64,000 nt of DNA from Prorocentrum cordatum (GCA_963575745.1 CAUYUJ010019888.1:103501-167500); one strand, 5' to 3'. Shown: positions 21,720 to 33,634, numbered from the stretch's first letter. Translations and numbers: made by a program. The notes: generated by a model from the sequence alone, not told the origin.

Positions 21720-23230
21720 GTTCGCGCGCGCGGGGCGGCCCCTGGGGGTCCCCGGACGAAAAGTACCCCGGGCGATCCCCGACCGACCCCCGAGCGATCC
21801 CCGGGAGACTCCCCCAGAGCGCTCCAGGAGCGCACCAACAGGGCTCCGAGACGTCCCCGAAACCCTCAAGACGGGTCCAGATGCCCCCAAGAGGCTCCCA
21901 AGATGGTACACAAGGGTTCCGAGATGCCACATGATCGCTCCAAGACGCCCAAGATGGCCCCCAGACGCCCCAAGAGGCCTCCAAGAGCACTCCCAAAAGG
22001 GCCCCAAGAAGCAAAATTCATAGCTTTTCCTTAGGTTTTTGAGAGATTTTGGAGCTTCCACCTTTTCGGCTTCCCGACGCCCCAAGACGGCCCAAGAGGC
22101 CCCCAAGATCGCCCCAAGAGGGCCCAAGAGGCCCCCAAGAGGGCCCCAAGATGGCCCAAGAGGGCTCGAAGACGGCCCAAGAAGCCTCCAAGACGGTCCA
22201 AGAGGGCCCCAAGAACGCCCCCAAGGGGGCCCCAGAGAGGGAACACGAAACAACATTTCGAGCCCTCGGCCCTAAGAAGCCCCCACGAGGCCCCAAGAGG
22301 CCCCTAAGAGGCCCCAAGAGGCCCCCACGAGGCCCTCAGGAGGCCCCCAAGAGTCCCCCAAGCGGCCCCAGGAGGCCCCCCAAATGCCCCCCCGAGCGCC
22401 CCAGGAGTCCCCCAAGCGGCCCCAGGAACCCCCAAAGCGCCGCATTGACACCAGGCCCTCGGGCAAACGGCAGACATGAGACTGTATGGGCCGGCGGAAT
22501 GAGCGAAGCGATTAATATTTCTATCTCATGTATGCTAGTCCCACGGGCCCTGTGGGCCAAGGTGGCCCATCGATGTCTTCTTCCCTCTTCCAAACACCCT
22601 TCCCTTTCGGGAGCGGTACCCTCCCCCCTCCCATGACTGAGGTTTGTTATGGAAGTTCCGCGCAGGGTTAGGGCGTTCAAGATGACCCAACATTGCTCCA
22701 AGAGGGCCTCCGATGCTTCCAGATGGCCTCCAACGCGGCTCAAGATAGCCGAAGATGGTTCAAGATAACTTTCGACACTCTCCCAAGAGGCCCAACGAGG
22801 GCCACAACACGGTTCCAAGTGTCCTGAGGACACCCCCCCAAAAAATGTCCAAATCCATCAAAAACACACGGAACATCAATTATGGTCGCCGTCTCGCCTG
22901 TTCGCTTCCGATGCGCTTTTGCTGCCGCAAGCTGGCCCCAAGATGGCGCAACAGAGAGCCAAGAGGGCCCCCAAGGCGGCCCCAAGAGCGCCCCAGAGCT
23001 GCCCAAGAGCGCCCCAATAGGGCCCCAAAGGGCGCTTGTGATGGCCTCATGGGGGGATGTAGCTTTAGGACCCACCCTCCTTCGATCGATAGCCGCCAAG
23101 ATGGCCCCAAGACGCCCTCCAGGGCTCCCAGGGGGGCCCCAACACGGTCGCAGCACGAACCCCAGAGTGCCCAAGAGCGCCCAAAGAGTTTCCCACGAGG
23201 GCCCCAAGAGGAGGTTGCCTCCTCCTCCTC
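21720..23230. repeat. Degenerate GGCCCCAAGAGG repeats
   Basis: Units of about 10-33 bp around CCAAGAGGGCCCCAAGATGG, interrupted at 22450-22670 and 22830-22920. It is the reverse-complement vocabulary of 11100-11765. All long frames here are repeat translations. Confidence 0.7.
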
Positions 23231-23369
23231 TTCCTCCTCCTCCTCCTCCATTCCTTCTCCTTAAAGGGAACTCCTCCCTGTCGCACCCCGAGGCCAGTTT
23301 TTAGGGCGGGCCGGGCGTTTCGCCCGAGACTTCCCCACCATTTGACTCTGAAGCTCAAAAAGTGGCAAC

Positions 23370-23593
23370 AGCTTCGGAGGGCGGGCGGTTTTCAAAATGC
23401 AGCTCTCGCCCTAGCGCCGCGCACATTCGTTTCAAAATTTGCAAGAGCTTCACGGATTGAGGGCGGTTCCTTTTAAAGATGTGGATCTCGCCTTAGCGCC
23501 GCGCACATTTGTTTTACAAATTTGCAAGGGCTTCATGGATTGAGGGCGGTTCCTTTTAAAAATGTGGCCCTCGCCTTAGCGCCGCGCACGCTC

Positions 23594-23648
<55 letters not shown>

Positions 23649-23800
23649 CTTTTTTTCTTAAAAAAAAAAATATGATAGAGTTTAACGGGTTGAAAGCGGT
23701 TCCTTTTAAAAATGTGGCTCTCGACTTAGCGCCGCGCACATTCGGATTGAGGGCGGTTCCTTTTCAAAATGTGGCTCTCGCCATAGGGCCGCGCACAATC
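23370..23800. repeat. Tandem repeat of about 75-85 bp, five copies
   Basis: Each copy has GAGGGCGGTTCCTTTTAAA, AATGTGG(C/A)TCTCG and CTTAGCGCCGCGCACA. A T54 run (23595-23648) lies inside the fourth copy. Confidence 0.8.
23595..23648. repeat. T54 homopolymer
   Basis: Fifty-four consecutive T followed by CTTTTTTTCTT and A10. Could be the poly(A) tail of a minus-strand retroposed sequence or a slippage expansion. Its length may be affected by sequencing error. Confidence 0.9.
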
Positions 23801-23814
23801 GTTTTTTTACACAA

Positions 23815-25392
23815 ATTATCCCGGCAAAGCAACCTAACAGCGATGTGTAGAAGCATATCTGAAAGCATTCCCCTTAAGATTCAGATGAAAATCCAGTTGT
23901 CGAATTCTGCTGTTCTCGCAGTCGTAGTCGCATTCGCGATGACAGTCGCAGCGGCAACGGCAGTCGCAGTCACAGCCTCAGCCTCAGCCTGCCTCCTCCT
24001 CCTCCTCCTCTTTCTCCTGCTCCTCCTCCTCCTCCTCCTCCTCTCTCTCCTCCTGCTCGTCCTCGTTCTCGTCCTCCTCGTCTTGTTCTCTCCTCCTCCT
24101 CTCTGGTGCTCCTCTCCTCCTCGCCTCCTCCTCCTCCTCCTCCTCTCTCCTGTGGTGGTCCTCGTCTCCTCCTCCTGGTGCTCTCCCCCCCCCTCCTCCT
24201 CCTCCTCGTCCTCTCTCCTCCTCCTCCTCGTCCCTCCTCCTCCTCTCCTCGTCTCCTCCTCCTCCCATCCTCCTCCTCCTCCTCCTCCTGGTAGTCCTCC
24301 CCCTTCCCCCTCCTCCTCCTCCTCCTCCTCCCTCGCTCCTCGTTCTCGTCCTCCTCGTCTTGCTCGTCCTCCTCCTCCTGGTTCTCTCCTCCTCCTCCTC
24401 CTCCTCCTCCTCCTCCTGGTGGTCCTCGTTCTCCTCCTCCTGGTACTCTCCCCCCCCCTCCTCCTCCTCCTCCTCGTCCTCGTCCTCCTCCTCCTCCTCC
24501 TCCTCTTCCTCCTCCTCCTCCTCCTCCTCCTCCTCCTCCTCCTCCTCCTCCTGGTACTCCTCCCCCTCCCCTCCTCCTCCTCCTCCTCCTCTTCCTGGTC
24601 GTCCTCCTCCTCCTGGTCGTCCTCCTCCTCCTGCTCGTCCTCCTCCTCCTCCTGCTCGTCCTTCTTCTCCTGCTCCTCCTGCTCCTCGTCCTGCTCCTGC
24701 TCGTCCTCGTCCTCCTGGTCTTGCTCGTCCTCCTCCTCGTCGTGCTCTTGCCCCTGCTGAAAATGTGGCCCAGGAATGGGAGTTCTGGGAAGTCGAAGAA
24801 GAGCACGAAGTGGCCTACAGTTGGCTCCGGGCATTCAAAATGTGGCCCGGGAATGGAGTTCTGGGAACTCGAAGAGCACGAAGTGGCCTACAGTTGGCTC
24901 CGGGCATTCAAAATGTGGCCCGGGAATGGAGTTCTGGGAACTCGAAGAGCACGAAGTGGCCTACAGTTGGCTCCGGGCATCCAAAATGTGGCCCGGGAAT
25001 GGAGTTCTGGGAAGTCGAAGAGCACGAAGTGGCCTACAGTTGGCTCCGGGCATCCAAAATGTGGCCCGGGAATGGAGTTCTGGGAACTCGAAGAGCACGA
25101 AGTGTGTGACTGTTGCATCCGGTTATTCTAAATGTGGCCCGGGAATGGCGTTCTGGGATCTCGAAGAGCACGAAGTGTGTGACTGTTGCATCCGGGTATT
25201 GAGAATGTGGCCTGGGAATGGAGTTCTGGGAAGTCGAAGAGCACGAAGTGTGTGACTGTTGGTGAAAAACGAACCCGGCACCAGCCTGCCCCGGCAACTC
25301 CCAACACCTGCCCGGCCTCCCCCTGTGGCAGTGATCTGCTGCTCTCCATTGACCCCACTAGAAACCCTATCAGTCTTCGGCTGTAGGTAAGA
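23815..25392. repeat. 1.6-kb tandem duplication, copy 1
   Basis: In order: a unique 175-bp start (ATTATCCCGGCAAAGC ... GTCGCAGTCACAGCCTC); a CCT-rich tract (about 23990-24755); a 73-bp minisatellite (about 24765-25260); and a unique tail ending CAGTCTTCGGCTGTAGGTAA. The next copy begins at 25393. Confidence 0.85.
24765..25260. repeat. 73-bp minisatellite, copy-1 array
   Basis: About seven units sharing AATGTGGCCCGGGAATGG, GTTCTGGGAACTCGAAGAGC and ACGAAGTG. The first units end CCTACAGTTGGCTCCGGGC; the last switch to TGTGACTGTTGCATCCGG. The same switch occurs in the second array. Confidence 0.85.
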
Positions 25393-27060
25393 ATTATCCC
25401 GGCAAAGCAACCTAACAGCGATGTGTAGAAGCATATCTGAAAGCATTCTCCTTAAGATTCAGATGAAAATCCAGTTGTCGAATTCTGCTGTTCTCGCAGT
25501 CGTAGTCGCATTCGCGATGACAGTCGCAGCGGCAACGGCAGTCGCAGTCACAGCCTCAGCCTCAGCCTGCCTCCTCCTCTCCTCCTCTTTCTCCTGCTCC
25601 TCCTCCTCCTCCTCCTCCTCCTCCTCCTCCTCCTCCTCCTCCTCCTCTTCCTCCTGCTCGTCCTCGTTCTCGTCCTCCTCGTCTTGCTCGTCCTCCTCCT
25701 CCTGGTGCTCTCTCCTCCTCCTCCTCCTCCTCCTCCTCCTCCTCCTCCTCCTCCTCCTGGAGGTCCTCGTTCTCCTCCTCCTGGTGCTCTCCCCCCCCCT
25801 CCTCCTCCTCGTCCTCCTCCTCCTCCTCCTCCTCCTCGTCCTCCTCCTCCTCTTCCTCCTCCTCCTCCTCCTCCTCCTCCTACCCTCCTCCCCTCCTGTA
25901 GTGCCTCCCCCTCCCCTCCTATGAATCCTCCTCCTCCTCCTCCTCTCCTTCCTGTCGTCTCTCGTCTTCGGTCCTCCTCGTCTTGCTCGTCTCCTCCTCC
26001 TGTTGTTCTCATCGTGCGCTCCAATCCCTCCTCCTCCTCCTCCTCCTCCTCCTCCTCCTGTGTCCCTTCGTTCTCCTCCTCCGGGTGCTCTCCCCTCCGC
26101 CCCCCTCCTCCGTCCTCCTCCTCCGTCCTCCTCCTTCCCTCCAATCCTCCTCGTTCTTAGCTCTTCCTCCTCCTCCTCCTCCTCCTCCTCCTCCTCCTCC
26201 TCCTGGTACTCCTCCCCCTCCCCTCCTCCTCCTCCTCCTCCTCTTCCTGGTCGTCCTCCTCCTCCTGGTCGTCCTCCTCCTCCTGCTCGTCCTCCTCCTC
26301 CTCCTGCTTGTCCTTCTTCTCCTGCTCCTCCTGCTCCTCGTCCTGCTCCTGCTCGTCCTCGTCCTCCTGGTCTTGCTCGTCCTCCTCCTCGTCGTGCTCT
26401 TGCCCCTGCTGGAAATGTGGCCCAGGAATGGGAGTTCTGGGAAGTCGAAGAGCACGAAGTTGCCTACAGTTGGCTACGGGCATTCAAAATGTGGCCCGGG
26501 AATGGAGTTCTGGGAACTCGAAGAGCACGAAGTGGCCTACAGTTGGCTCCGGGCATTCAAAATGTGGCCCGGGAATGGAGTTCTGGGAACTCGAAGAGCA
26601 CGAAGTGGCCTACAGTTGGCTCCGGGCATTCAAAATGTGGCCCGGGAATGGAGTTGGCTGTTGGATCCAAATGTGGCCCGGGAATGGAGTTCTGGGACAC
26701 GAAGTGGCCTACAGTTGGCTCCGGGCATCCAAAATGTGGCCCGGGAATGGAGTTCTGGGAACTCGAAGAGCACGATGTGTGTGACTGTTGCATCCGGCCC
26801 TCCAGAATGTGGCCCGGGAATGGCGTTCTGGGATGTCGAAGAGCACGAAGTGTGTGACTGTTGCATCCGGTTATTCTAGAATGTGGCCTGGGAATGGAGT
26901 TCTGGGAAGTCGAAGAGCACGAAGTGTGTGACTGTTGGTGAAAAACGAGCCCGGCACCCTGCCGCCCGGCAACTCCCCAACACCTGCCCGGACCCCCCTG
27001 TGGAGTGATCTGTGAGCTCTTTTGAGACCACTAGAAACCTATCAGTCTTCGCTGTTAGGT
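25393..27060. repeat. 1.6-kb tandem duplication, copy 2
   Basis: Repeats copy 1 almost exactly at both ends. The CCT-rich tract (about 25568-26400) has been rearranged. The minisatellite has one deleted unit near 26655-26700. The tail has several small deletions. It ends CAGTCTTCGCTGTTAGGTAA. Confidence 0.85.
26405..26935. repeat. 73-bp minisatellite, copy-2 array
   Basis: Same unit and same order of variant units as 24765-25260, with a truncated unit in the middle (about 26655-26700). Confidence 0.85.
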
Positions 27061-28442
27061 AAAATGCAAGAGTTTCACGGAGTCGCACGATCGGCGTGCC
27101 AACAATGGCGTTCTGGAAGGGTTCTGGATTATGTGGGCGCAGCAGTTATGTTGCTTCGCTGTGTTGAAGTCCCAAACATGGTGTTCTGGAGCGATTCTGG
27201 ATCGTCAACACGCAGCAATCAGGCTGATACGTGGCGTTGCAATCCCGAGAACAACGTTTTGGCACGCTTCAGGATCTTCAAACTGTTGTCTTCCAACAAA
27301 GGATTTCCCTCGATGGAAATGAATCGTTGCAGGGGCCTAAGAAGAGGGAGCTTGGAGGGAGGGTTAACTCCAACATCGTTGATGACTCTTTGGTTTCCAC
27401 TGGCCCCTCCCGCGGGCCCTGGGGATGGCCCGAAGAGGCCCTCCAAGGCCACTCCCTTGCTCCCAGAAGCTCTCTGTTCATCCTGGTTGCCGGCTTTGTT
27501 TCACTATGTGTGTTTCTCCGTTCCTTCTCCAATCAGCTCTCATGGACAAATTTCTGAATGGGCTGGTGGGGATACACGAAGCGTGAAGAATTTGCTCGAT
27601 ACGCATGGCCTCGCTGGAGGGCGAGGAAGTGTACCACGAATGTTAAAGACTACTGGGGCCTGGCGGCCACGGTATGCAGGGCTGGCAAGCGGGCTTTCTT
27701 TGAAAATGCCAACTTGGCCCAATCCTGGCGGGTGGGAGAAGAACGCGACGCAGCAATCATTGGAACGTTATGGATGCACCATGCTACAACACCGTAGAGT
27801 CGCTTCTTAATCGGCCCCAAAACGACGGTTCTACCAAGCCTGTTCAGAGACCGCGGTAGAACACACGCTGCATGCATTTTGATGGGGCGCTGGCACAGTG
27901 GCGGGGTTTGCCGCAGGCAACGGAGGATGGATAGTACCATCGAAACCATGTGTTCCAATTGTCTGAACTAACTGGACCTGTGTTCCTCAACTGCTGGGGT
28001 CTGCCAAGGCTGTCCTATGTCGCTGTCGCGCTTGTTGTGGAGGAGAAGGAGGACAGGATAGAGTAGAACGGCGCGCAAGACAGGTCTTCGGTGGAAGGGC
28101 CAAGCCCGCTGATCTCCAACAAAAACCTTGGGGGTGCTCCCTCAGAATTTGTCAGCACCACCAGGGGGGACGATATCCCTCAGCAGTGCCCGCGACATCA
28201 GCACCTCGCCAATGATTATAGCTTGTGCCCGAGCGGGCTCCCCGCAAAAGGGGTCACCGCGCGATCCCTCGATACGGCAGGGGCAGTCCTGCTCGTGGAA
28301 GCCCCGCTCAGCGTGGAGGAGACGAAAGGGAGAGGAAGCTCCGGCACGATCGCGGAAAGAGCAGGAGAGGACGTGGGCCCAGCGGGCTGGGCACACGAGC
28401 ACCGCTCCAGAAGAAGAGAAGGTGAAACGGCATAAACAGAAA
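27061..28442. other. No confident gene (1.4 kb)
   Basis: A 262-aa plus-strand frame (27022-27810) is unusually long for DNA of about 50 percent GC, but it begins inside the preceding repeat. It has no recognisable motif, and other frames are open too. I leave it uncalled. Confidence 0.4.
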
Positions 28443-28548
28443 CCGTCGGAGCTCCGCGCGCGTGTCTTGAATCGGCGCTGGGACCCCCCCCCCCGTCCTT
28501 CCCGATGCCCCTCCGCGCGCCGGGGGCGGCGCCCTGGAGGGGCCGTCA
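28443..28548. repeat. Hairpin dispersed repeat, copy 3
   Basis: Shares CCGCGC, TGTCTTGAATCGGCGCTGGG, a C-run and CGCGCGCCGGGGGCGGCGCC with the 9357-9450 copy. The palindrome is partly eroded. Confidence 0.6.
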
Positions 28549-28843
28549 GGGGAGCCCGGAGAGCAAATCCACGATCTCCGCGCGGAGCTCCAACGTATCA
28601 GATCGATGCCGTGCTTCTTCACACACCATCGCTCGGACGAACATGCGCCGTGCATTGTCGATGTCGCGCGTGTTTTTGTTGCTGGACTTTCGGCCGCTTC
28701 ATCTGCCCTGTCCCCTCCTCCTGCATGGTGGCACAATTCGCTGCAACGGCACCCCCGTTTAGGTAGCGCTTCGCCAGCGCATTTGCTCTGCCTAGCCGCC
28801 GACACAACATATTTTGTTGCTCGATGATCCAGGATGTGACTAC

Positions 28844-30407
28844 CTACCAGACCGCCCCAACCTAACCCGAAGACCCAAGTTGCGGACTGGGGTGGGTACG
28901 GACTCCATGTAATGTGTTTCCCAACCATTATGTGGTGTTGGGTCCTCGTTTTGAAGAGACGGCGCCCCGCGTTCTCCTCATCCAGCCTCCTTCCTCCTCT
29001 TTCCTCCTCCACCTTCTCCCTCCTCGCCCTCCTCACTGAGTTTCATCCACCCAGTACAGCGTTGCGTGGCCCCATAGGGAGCTCAACCGAGGGCCCCAGC
29101 GCCACCGCCCGCATGCGCCCCCAACACCCATTCAGGCACACCCCTCACACGGTTCGTGGTCCTATAGTCAGCTCCAACGAAGGCCCCAGTGCCACCGCCC
29201 GCACGCGTCACCCACACCTATTTCGGCACACCACTCACACGTTTCGTGGCCCCATGGGGAGCTCCACCGAAGGCCGCAGTGCCACCGCCCGCATGCGTCA
29301 CCCACACCTATTTAGGCACACCCGTCACACGTTTCGTGGCCCAAATAGTGAGCTCCACCGAAAGCCCCAGCAACACAGCCCGCATGCGTCCGTCCACCAC
29401 GCCCATTTCGGCACACCCCTCACACGGTTCGCGGCCCCACAGGGAGCTCCACCGAGGGCCCCAGCTCCACCGCCCGCATGCGTCACCCACACCTATTTCG
29501 GCACACCCCTCACACGCTTCGTGGCCCCATAGGGAGCTCCACCGAAGGCCCCAGTGCCACCGCCCGCATCCCCCACACCCATCTCGGCACACACCTCACA
29601 CGTTTCGAGGCCCCATCGAGAGCTCCACCGAAGACCCCAGTGCCACCACCGCCCGCATGCGTCCCCTACACCCATCTCGGCACACCGCTCATACGCTTCG
29701 AGGCCCCATAGGGAGCTCAACCGAGGGCCCCAGTGCCACCGCCCGCATGCGCCCCCCACACCCATTTCTGCACACCACTCACACGTTTCGAAGCCCCATA
29801 AGGAGCTCCACCGAAGGCCCCAAAGCCACCGCCCGCATGCGTCCCCAACACCTATTTAGGCACACCCTTCACACGGCTCGTGGCCCCATAGGAAGCTCCA
29901 ACGAAGGCCCCAGTGCCACCGCCCGCATGCGTCACCACGCCCATTCCGGCACACCCCTCACGCGTTCCGTGGCCCCACAGGGAGCTCCACCGAAGGCCCC
30001 AAAGCCACCGCCCGCATGCGTCACCCACACCCATTTCGGCACAACCCTCACGCGTTCCGTGGCCCCATAGAGAGCTCCACCGAAGGCCACAGTGCCACCG
30101 CCCGCATGCGTCCCCTGCACCCATTTCGGCACACCCCTCACACGTTGCGCGGCCCCATAGGGGGCTCCAGCGAAGGCCCCAGTGCCACCGCCCGCATGCG
30201 TCCGCCGCACCCATTTCGGCATGCCCCTCATAGGGTTCGCGGCCCCATAGGGAGCGCCACCGAAGAAGATATTCACAATTGCGGTACTTACAACTGCATA
30301 TGGTTGTGTCCTTCCCCAGGGTAATTCGATGCTCCCCGACCCCCCCCCCCACTGGAAATCGAGTGTAAGTCTGGGCCTTCGGGTCAAGTTGGGGTGGCTT
30401 GGTGGGT
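28844..30407. mobile_element. Inverted-repeat module, copy 2, carrying minisatellite A
   Basis: The outer arms match the 15114-15284 module (CCGCCCCAACCTAACCCGAAG on the left, CCTTCGGGTCAAGTTGGGG on the right). Inside are, in order: TTTCCCAACCATTATGTGG and GGGTCCTCGTTTTGA; a TCC-rich tract; the array (29050-30265); and ATATTCACAATTGCGGTAC with CATATGGTTGTGTCC. These inner flanks recur, reverse-complemented, around array B at 49771-51101. So the minisatellite travels with fixed flanks and sits here inside the inverted-repeat module. Confidence 0.65.
29050..30265. repeat. Minisatellite array A, unit about 80 bp, about 15 copies
   Basis: Each unit contains CGTGGCCCCATAGGGAGCTC, CACCGAAGGCCCCAGTGCC, ACCGCCCGCATGCGTC and CATTTCGGCACACCCCTC. 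Frames of 77-293 aa on both strands are translations of the unit. Confidence 0.9.
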
Positions 30408-31882
30408 GGTGAGGATGCTCGTCGATGGTCCTCGCCGAGAAAAAATGCACGCGCCCGAGCGATGCCGAGTTCAGTGCCTTCGGACCGTGAAGCCTCGGGC
30501 CCGGTCTTCGCATCGCATGCGCCCGCCGCCGTGCGGCTGGCCAGGGGGGCAGACCGAGGAGCAGCGCTGCAGCGGACACGGAGGCGCAGCAGACTCGGCA
30601 GGGCGACGTCCAAATCTGCCGCTGCGCTGTGGAGCGAGTCTTCCAGGCCTCGGAAAACGAAGCGAACACTGGGGCCACATGCATCTGTCAGCGCCTCCCC
30701 CATCCCCCCAATGTTCAAAGTTGGCGGTGGGTCTGATGAGTTGCACCTCGACCGCAGTCTCCCCCCGCGCGTGCCAACTTTAGGTTTGGGGGGAGTGTTC
30801 AGTAATTGCTTCCCTCTACCGTCGCCTGTGTCCGCTACTGATTTCGTTACGTTCGTTCCTCGCGAGGCTTTTGCAGAACCACTGGCGCCTCGAGACCAGC
30901 AGAGCTGCGTCTGGCTTGTGCCTCCAAGTCCCACATCCCGAGGCTGCCCACGCGACAAACTGCGCCAGCAGAACCAATTCCTGGTGGGGTCGGGACCCCC
31001 TTCCACCCAGCCACCATGCTCCCGATTCACCCAACAGAGACAAAGCACATCGCGCCACGAACGAGCAGCAGGGCCACGTGGCAGGTCCAGTCGTGGCACT
31101 GCAACGAGCGAGGCGATGGACAAGCTGTCGGTTAACAGGCATGTAGGATGATGCGTGGGCCTAACACCAGGACAAAAAAACAGTTCGCTGGCAGGCGTAG
31201 CCTGCGTTTGAGTGGCTGGCCCCCTGCATCCATCTCAGTGTCGCCCATGATCCCCAAGTCGACCCCCGATGATTTACGAAAGCCTTGCCAGACTTGTCGC
31301 ACGCACGCTTCTACACCCAGCGGGGTAAAGAAAAAACAATAATAAACTCGAATTCACCCCCAAGCATCCAGCGGTACTTGCTTGCAGACCTTATCAGCCT
31401 CGGTGGGGGGTAGCACCACGACCCCAGAGATGTCTCCGCTGGTCTTGGGGTGCCGAAAGTGCGATTGGACCCTAATAACGAGCGCCCGGTTCTGGCTGAG
31501 GCCTGTCAACTACTCACCCTGCAAGATGTATAGAAGCATTGCGTGTGAGAGGAACCCCGCAATTCGTCCCAAACTCAGCAGCCAATCTGCGATTGCAGTG
31601 TCAACCAGCAAGGGCAACTAAGGCTACTGAGAACTCAGGGTACGGTCGGACCCAGGACAGAAGCACATCCTTCAAGAGGAAGAGACCCTCCACGGGCCAA
31701 CACACCCCAAACCATAAAATCGCCGAGGGTACCCTTCCACAAACATATACGTCAGACACGAAGAGCAGCGAGGGTACCCTCCCCGAGCCGACCTCGATCC
31801 TGTACTTAGGTCCAGCCGTACTGAGAACTCGGGGTGCCGTGGGCTTTGGGCGGCAATCGTTGGAAAGCGTTCTTGCCGACCG
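30408..31882. other. No gene recognised (1.5 kb)
   Basis: Contains a weak inverted repeat near 30703-30792 (CCCCCCAATGTTCAAAGTTGG against CCAACTTTAGGTTTGGGGGG). The part next to 31882 may be the 3' untranslated region of the minus-strand membrane-protein exon. Confidence 0.4.
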
Positions 31883-32400
31883 TCACAGGCCGCAGATGAG
31901 CGCGGAGACGAGCGGGCTCTTCATGCCGAGCAAGGCGCCCAAGAGCACGATCAAGGCGACTGTCATGAGCATCCATGTGTCTTTGAGCCGCCCGAACTCC
32001 CGAACGTCCCCCGAGCCGAGGACCCCCGACGCCCTGCCCATGCCGCACTGCTGCGGCGGCATTGTTGCGAAGCCCAGTGCGAAGAGGCACGTGGCGACGA
32101 TGAGGCACACGAGGGCAGCATCGTACGCCCAGACCAGCATCCCTGCGGCGCTCTCCTCGAAAGGTCGCCGCGGTGGCTCCCCGATCAAGGCCGTGAGGCC
32201 CTGGACGACTTCCTTGAGCTGCGTGCCCGCGCCCGTCAGCGTCGTGCGGATGCATCTGGCGAGGCACGCGAAGCCGGAGAGGAACGAGCTGACCGCCCAC
32301 GGGGCGCCCGCGGCGCCGGTCCGGACCGACGCGCCGCCCGGCAGGGCCTCGAGCTGCATGGCCGCGGACGTCGCCGCTGCCACGACCGTCCTCGTCTCGC
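31883..32400 (-). CDS. Possible last exon of a two-pass membrane protein
   Basis: The frame stays open well upstream of 32400, but the part before about 32400 loses coding character. I therefore take this as a 3'-terminal exon with unknown start. It encodes about 170 residues. First comes a soluble stretch (GAPWAVSSFLSGFACLARCI, then TQLKEVVQGLTALI). Then come two strongly hydrophobic segments: MLVWAYDAALVCLIVATCLF with FALGFATM, and WMLMTVALIVLLGALLGM with PLVSALICGL at the C-terminus. Third codon positions are very GC-rich, as in dinoflagellate genes. The segments are cleanly hydrophobic only in this frame. No family recognised; no function assigned. Confidence 0.4.
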
Positions 32401-33468
32401 AGCCGTGGGGTGCCTGAGGGCGGTGCGGCTGCCTCCAGCGGCCTTTGGACCCACAGGCCACGCGCCAGCACTGCGGCACGCCCTGCGGCGGCTCTGGCCC
32501 AGAGCTGCCCGAAGGGCTGTCCTGAGCCAGCGTCCAGCGGGAGCGGCCAGAGATGGCGAGCGTCCATCGGGCGGGCGCCCATCGGGCGCGACGACGCCAT
32601 GATCCTGTAACATCTGGATGTGACGGATGGTCAGCGTCCATCGGGAGTTATGTAAGACGCGCAACTGGGCCTAGAGAGATGTCCTTGTCGTATGTGTGTC
32701 GGGTACAAGTATCCTGTATCCCATCTGCGGTTGGGAGCTCCATTGAACCGCTTGGGCCGGCATGGCTAGCGACAACCAACCCCCCACACATACCACGAAC
32801 AGATGCGGCGTACGCCTGTTCAGTGCTAGTGGTGGTACGCATGGTGGGTATTGGAAGCAGCAGCGGCAGTGGTAGTCACAATGCAATGCTAAACATCGTG
32901 GCAGTAGTGATAGTAGCAGTAGTGCGAGTGGCAATGTAAAGGTATGGGACATAGGGTATAGTGAGACTGGCGACAGTCTATTGGCCCAGTGCAGTGGTAG
33001 TGGTACGTGCGCGAGTTCGAGCGGGAATAGCAAAGGTCCGAGCAGAATGAAAGATGACCAGCTTGAGCGAACCACCGTGTTAGCGTCCTCTCCAATCCGC
33101 CCTATGACACTGGACATCGGTGGCGGCAAGGTCGTCCCAGGTGCCCCATCATTTCTGAGCCCCAGCAGTCTATGCACGCCAGGTCACCGACGATCGTATC
33201 CTTTCACTCTTCGTCCAGACTTCCTGGGAAGGGAATTGCCCTGCCAGGACCCACCATCGAGAGGGCAAAACGGATCGGGGCCTCCATTTCCTTTTCGAAG
33301 GTCGACTACGCCAGTGAAACAAACGCGCTGCGGGTTATGTTGGTGTGTTCCAATTCGGCTCTGAAGACGCCCCCCCGAACAGGCGACAGCTTCGAGGACC
33401 CACCCAACCCTCTTCCTCGAGAGGCATCCAAAAAGGAAAAAGAAATCTCTCCAAGAGGCTTTGAAATG
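32401..33468. other. No gene recognised (1.1 kb)
   Basis: GCGTCCATCGGG words repeat four times at 32528-32648, and TGGTAG/GTGGTAG words at 32820-33010. Upstream exons or introns of the minus-strand membrane protein could lie here, but I cannot show it. Confidence 0.4.
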
Positions 33469-33634
33469 CAGTCGGGCCGCTGAAAGAAGGAACGCTAAAT
33501 AAGAAACGAAGTCCCTTCTTGGCCATGTAAACGCCTCCGTGCCCCAGGAGGGCAAGAGGAACAGCACTGGAGGAACCTAAGGAACATCGAGCCCCTTCCG
33601 AACCCAAACTGTTCCTTCTTTCAGGGTCTCGACT
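33469..33634. mobile_element. TIR element family T, copy 3
   Basis: The left end CAGTCGGGCCGCTGAAAGAAGGAAC is nearly the reverse complement of the right end, which closes in CTTTCAGGGTCTCGACT. Inner words AATAAGAAACGAAGTCCC and GAGCCCCTTCCGAACCC match the other copies at 15436 and 35438. Confidence 0.75.

Noticed and set aside
23522-25109. Leu/Ser/Pro-rich ORFs up to 412 aa
   Set aside because: Translations of the CCT tract and the 73-bp array.
27022-27810. 262-aa plus-strand ORF
   Set aside because: Starts within the preceding repeat, has no motif, and other frames are also open. Cannot be distinguished from chance.
31539-32417. 292-aa plus-strand ORF
   Set aside because: Antisense to the hydrophobic minus-strand exon, with unbiased composition and no motif.
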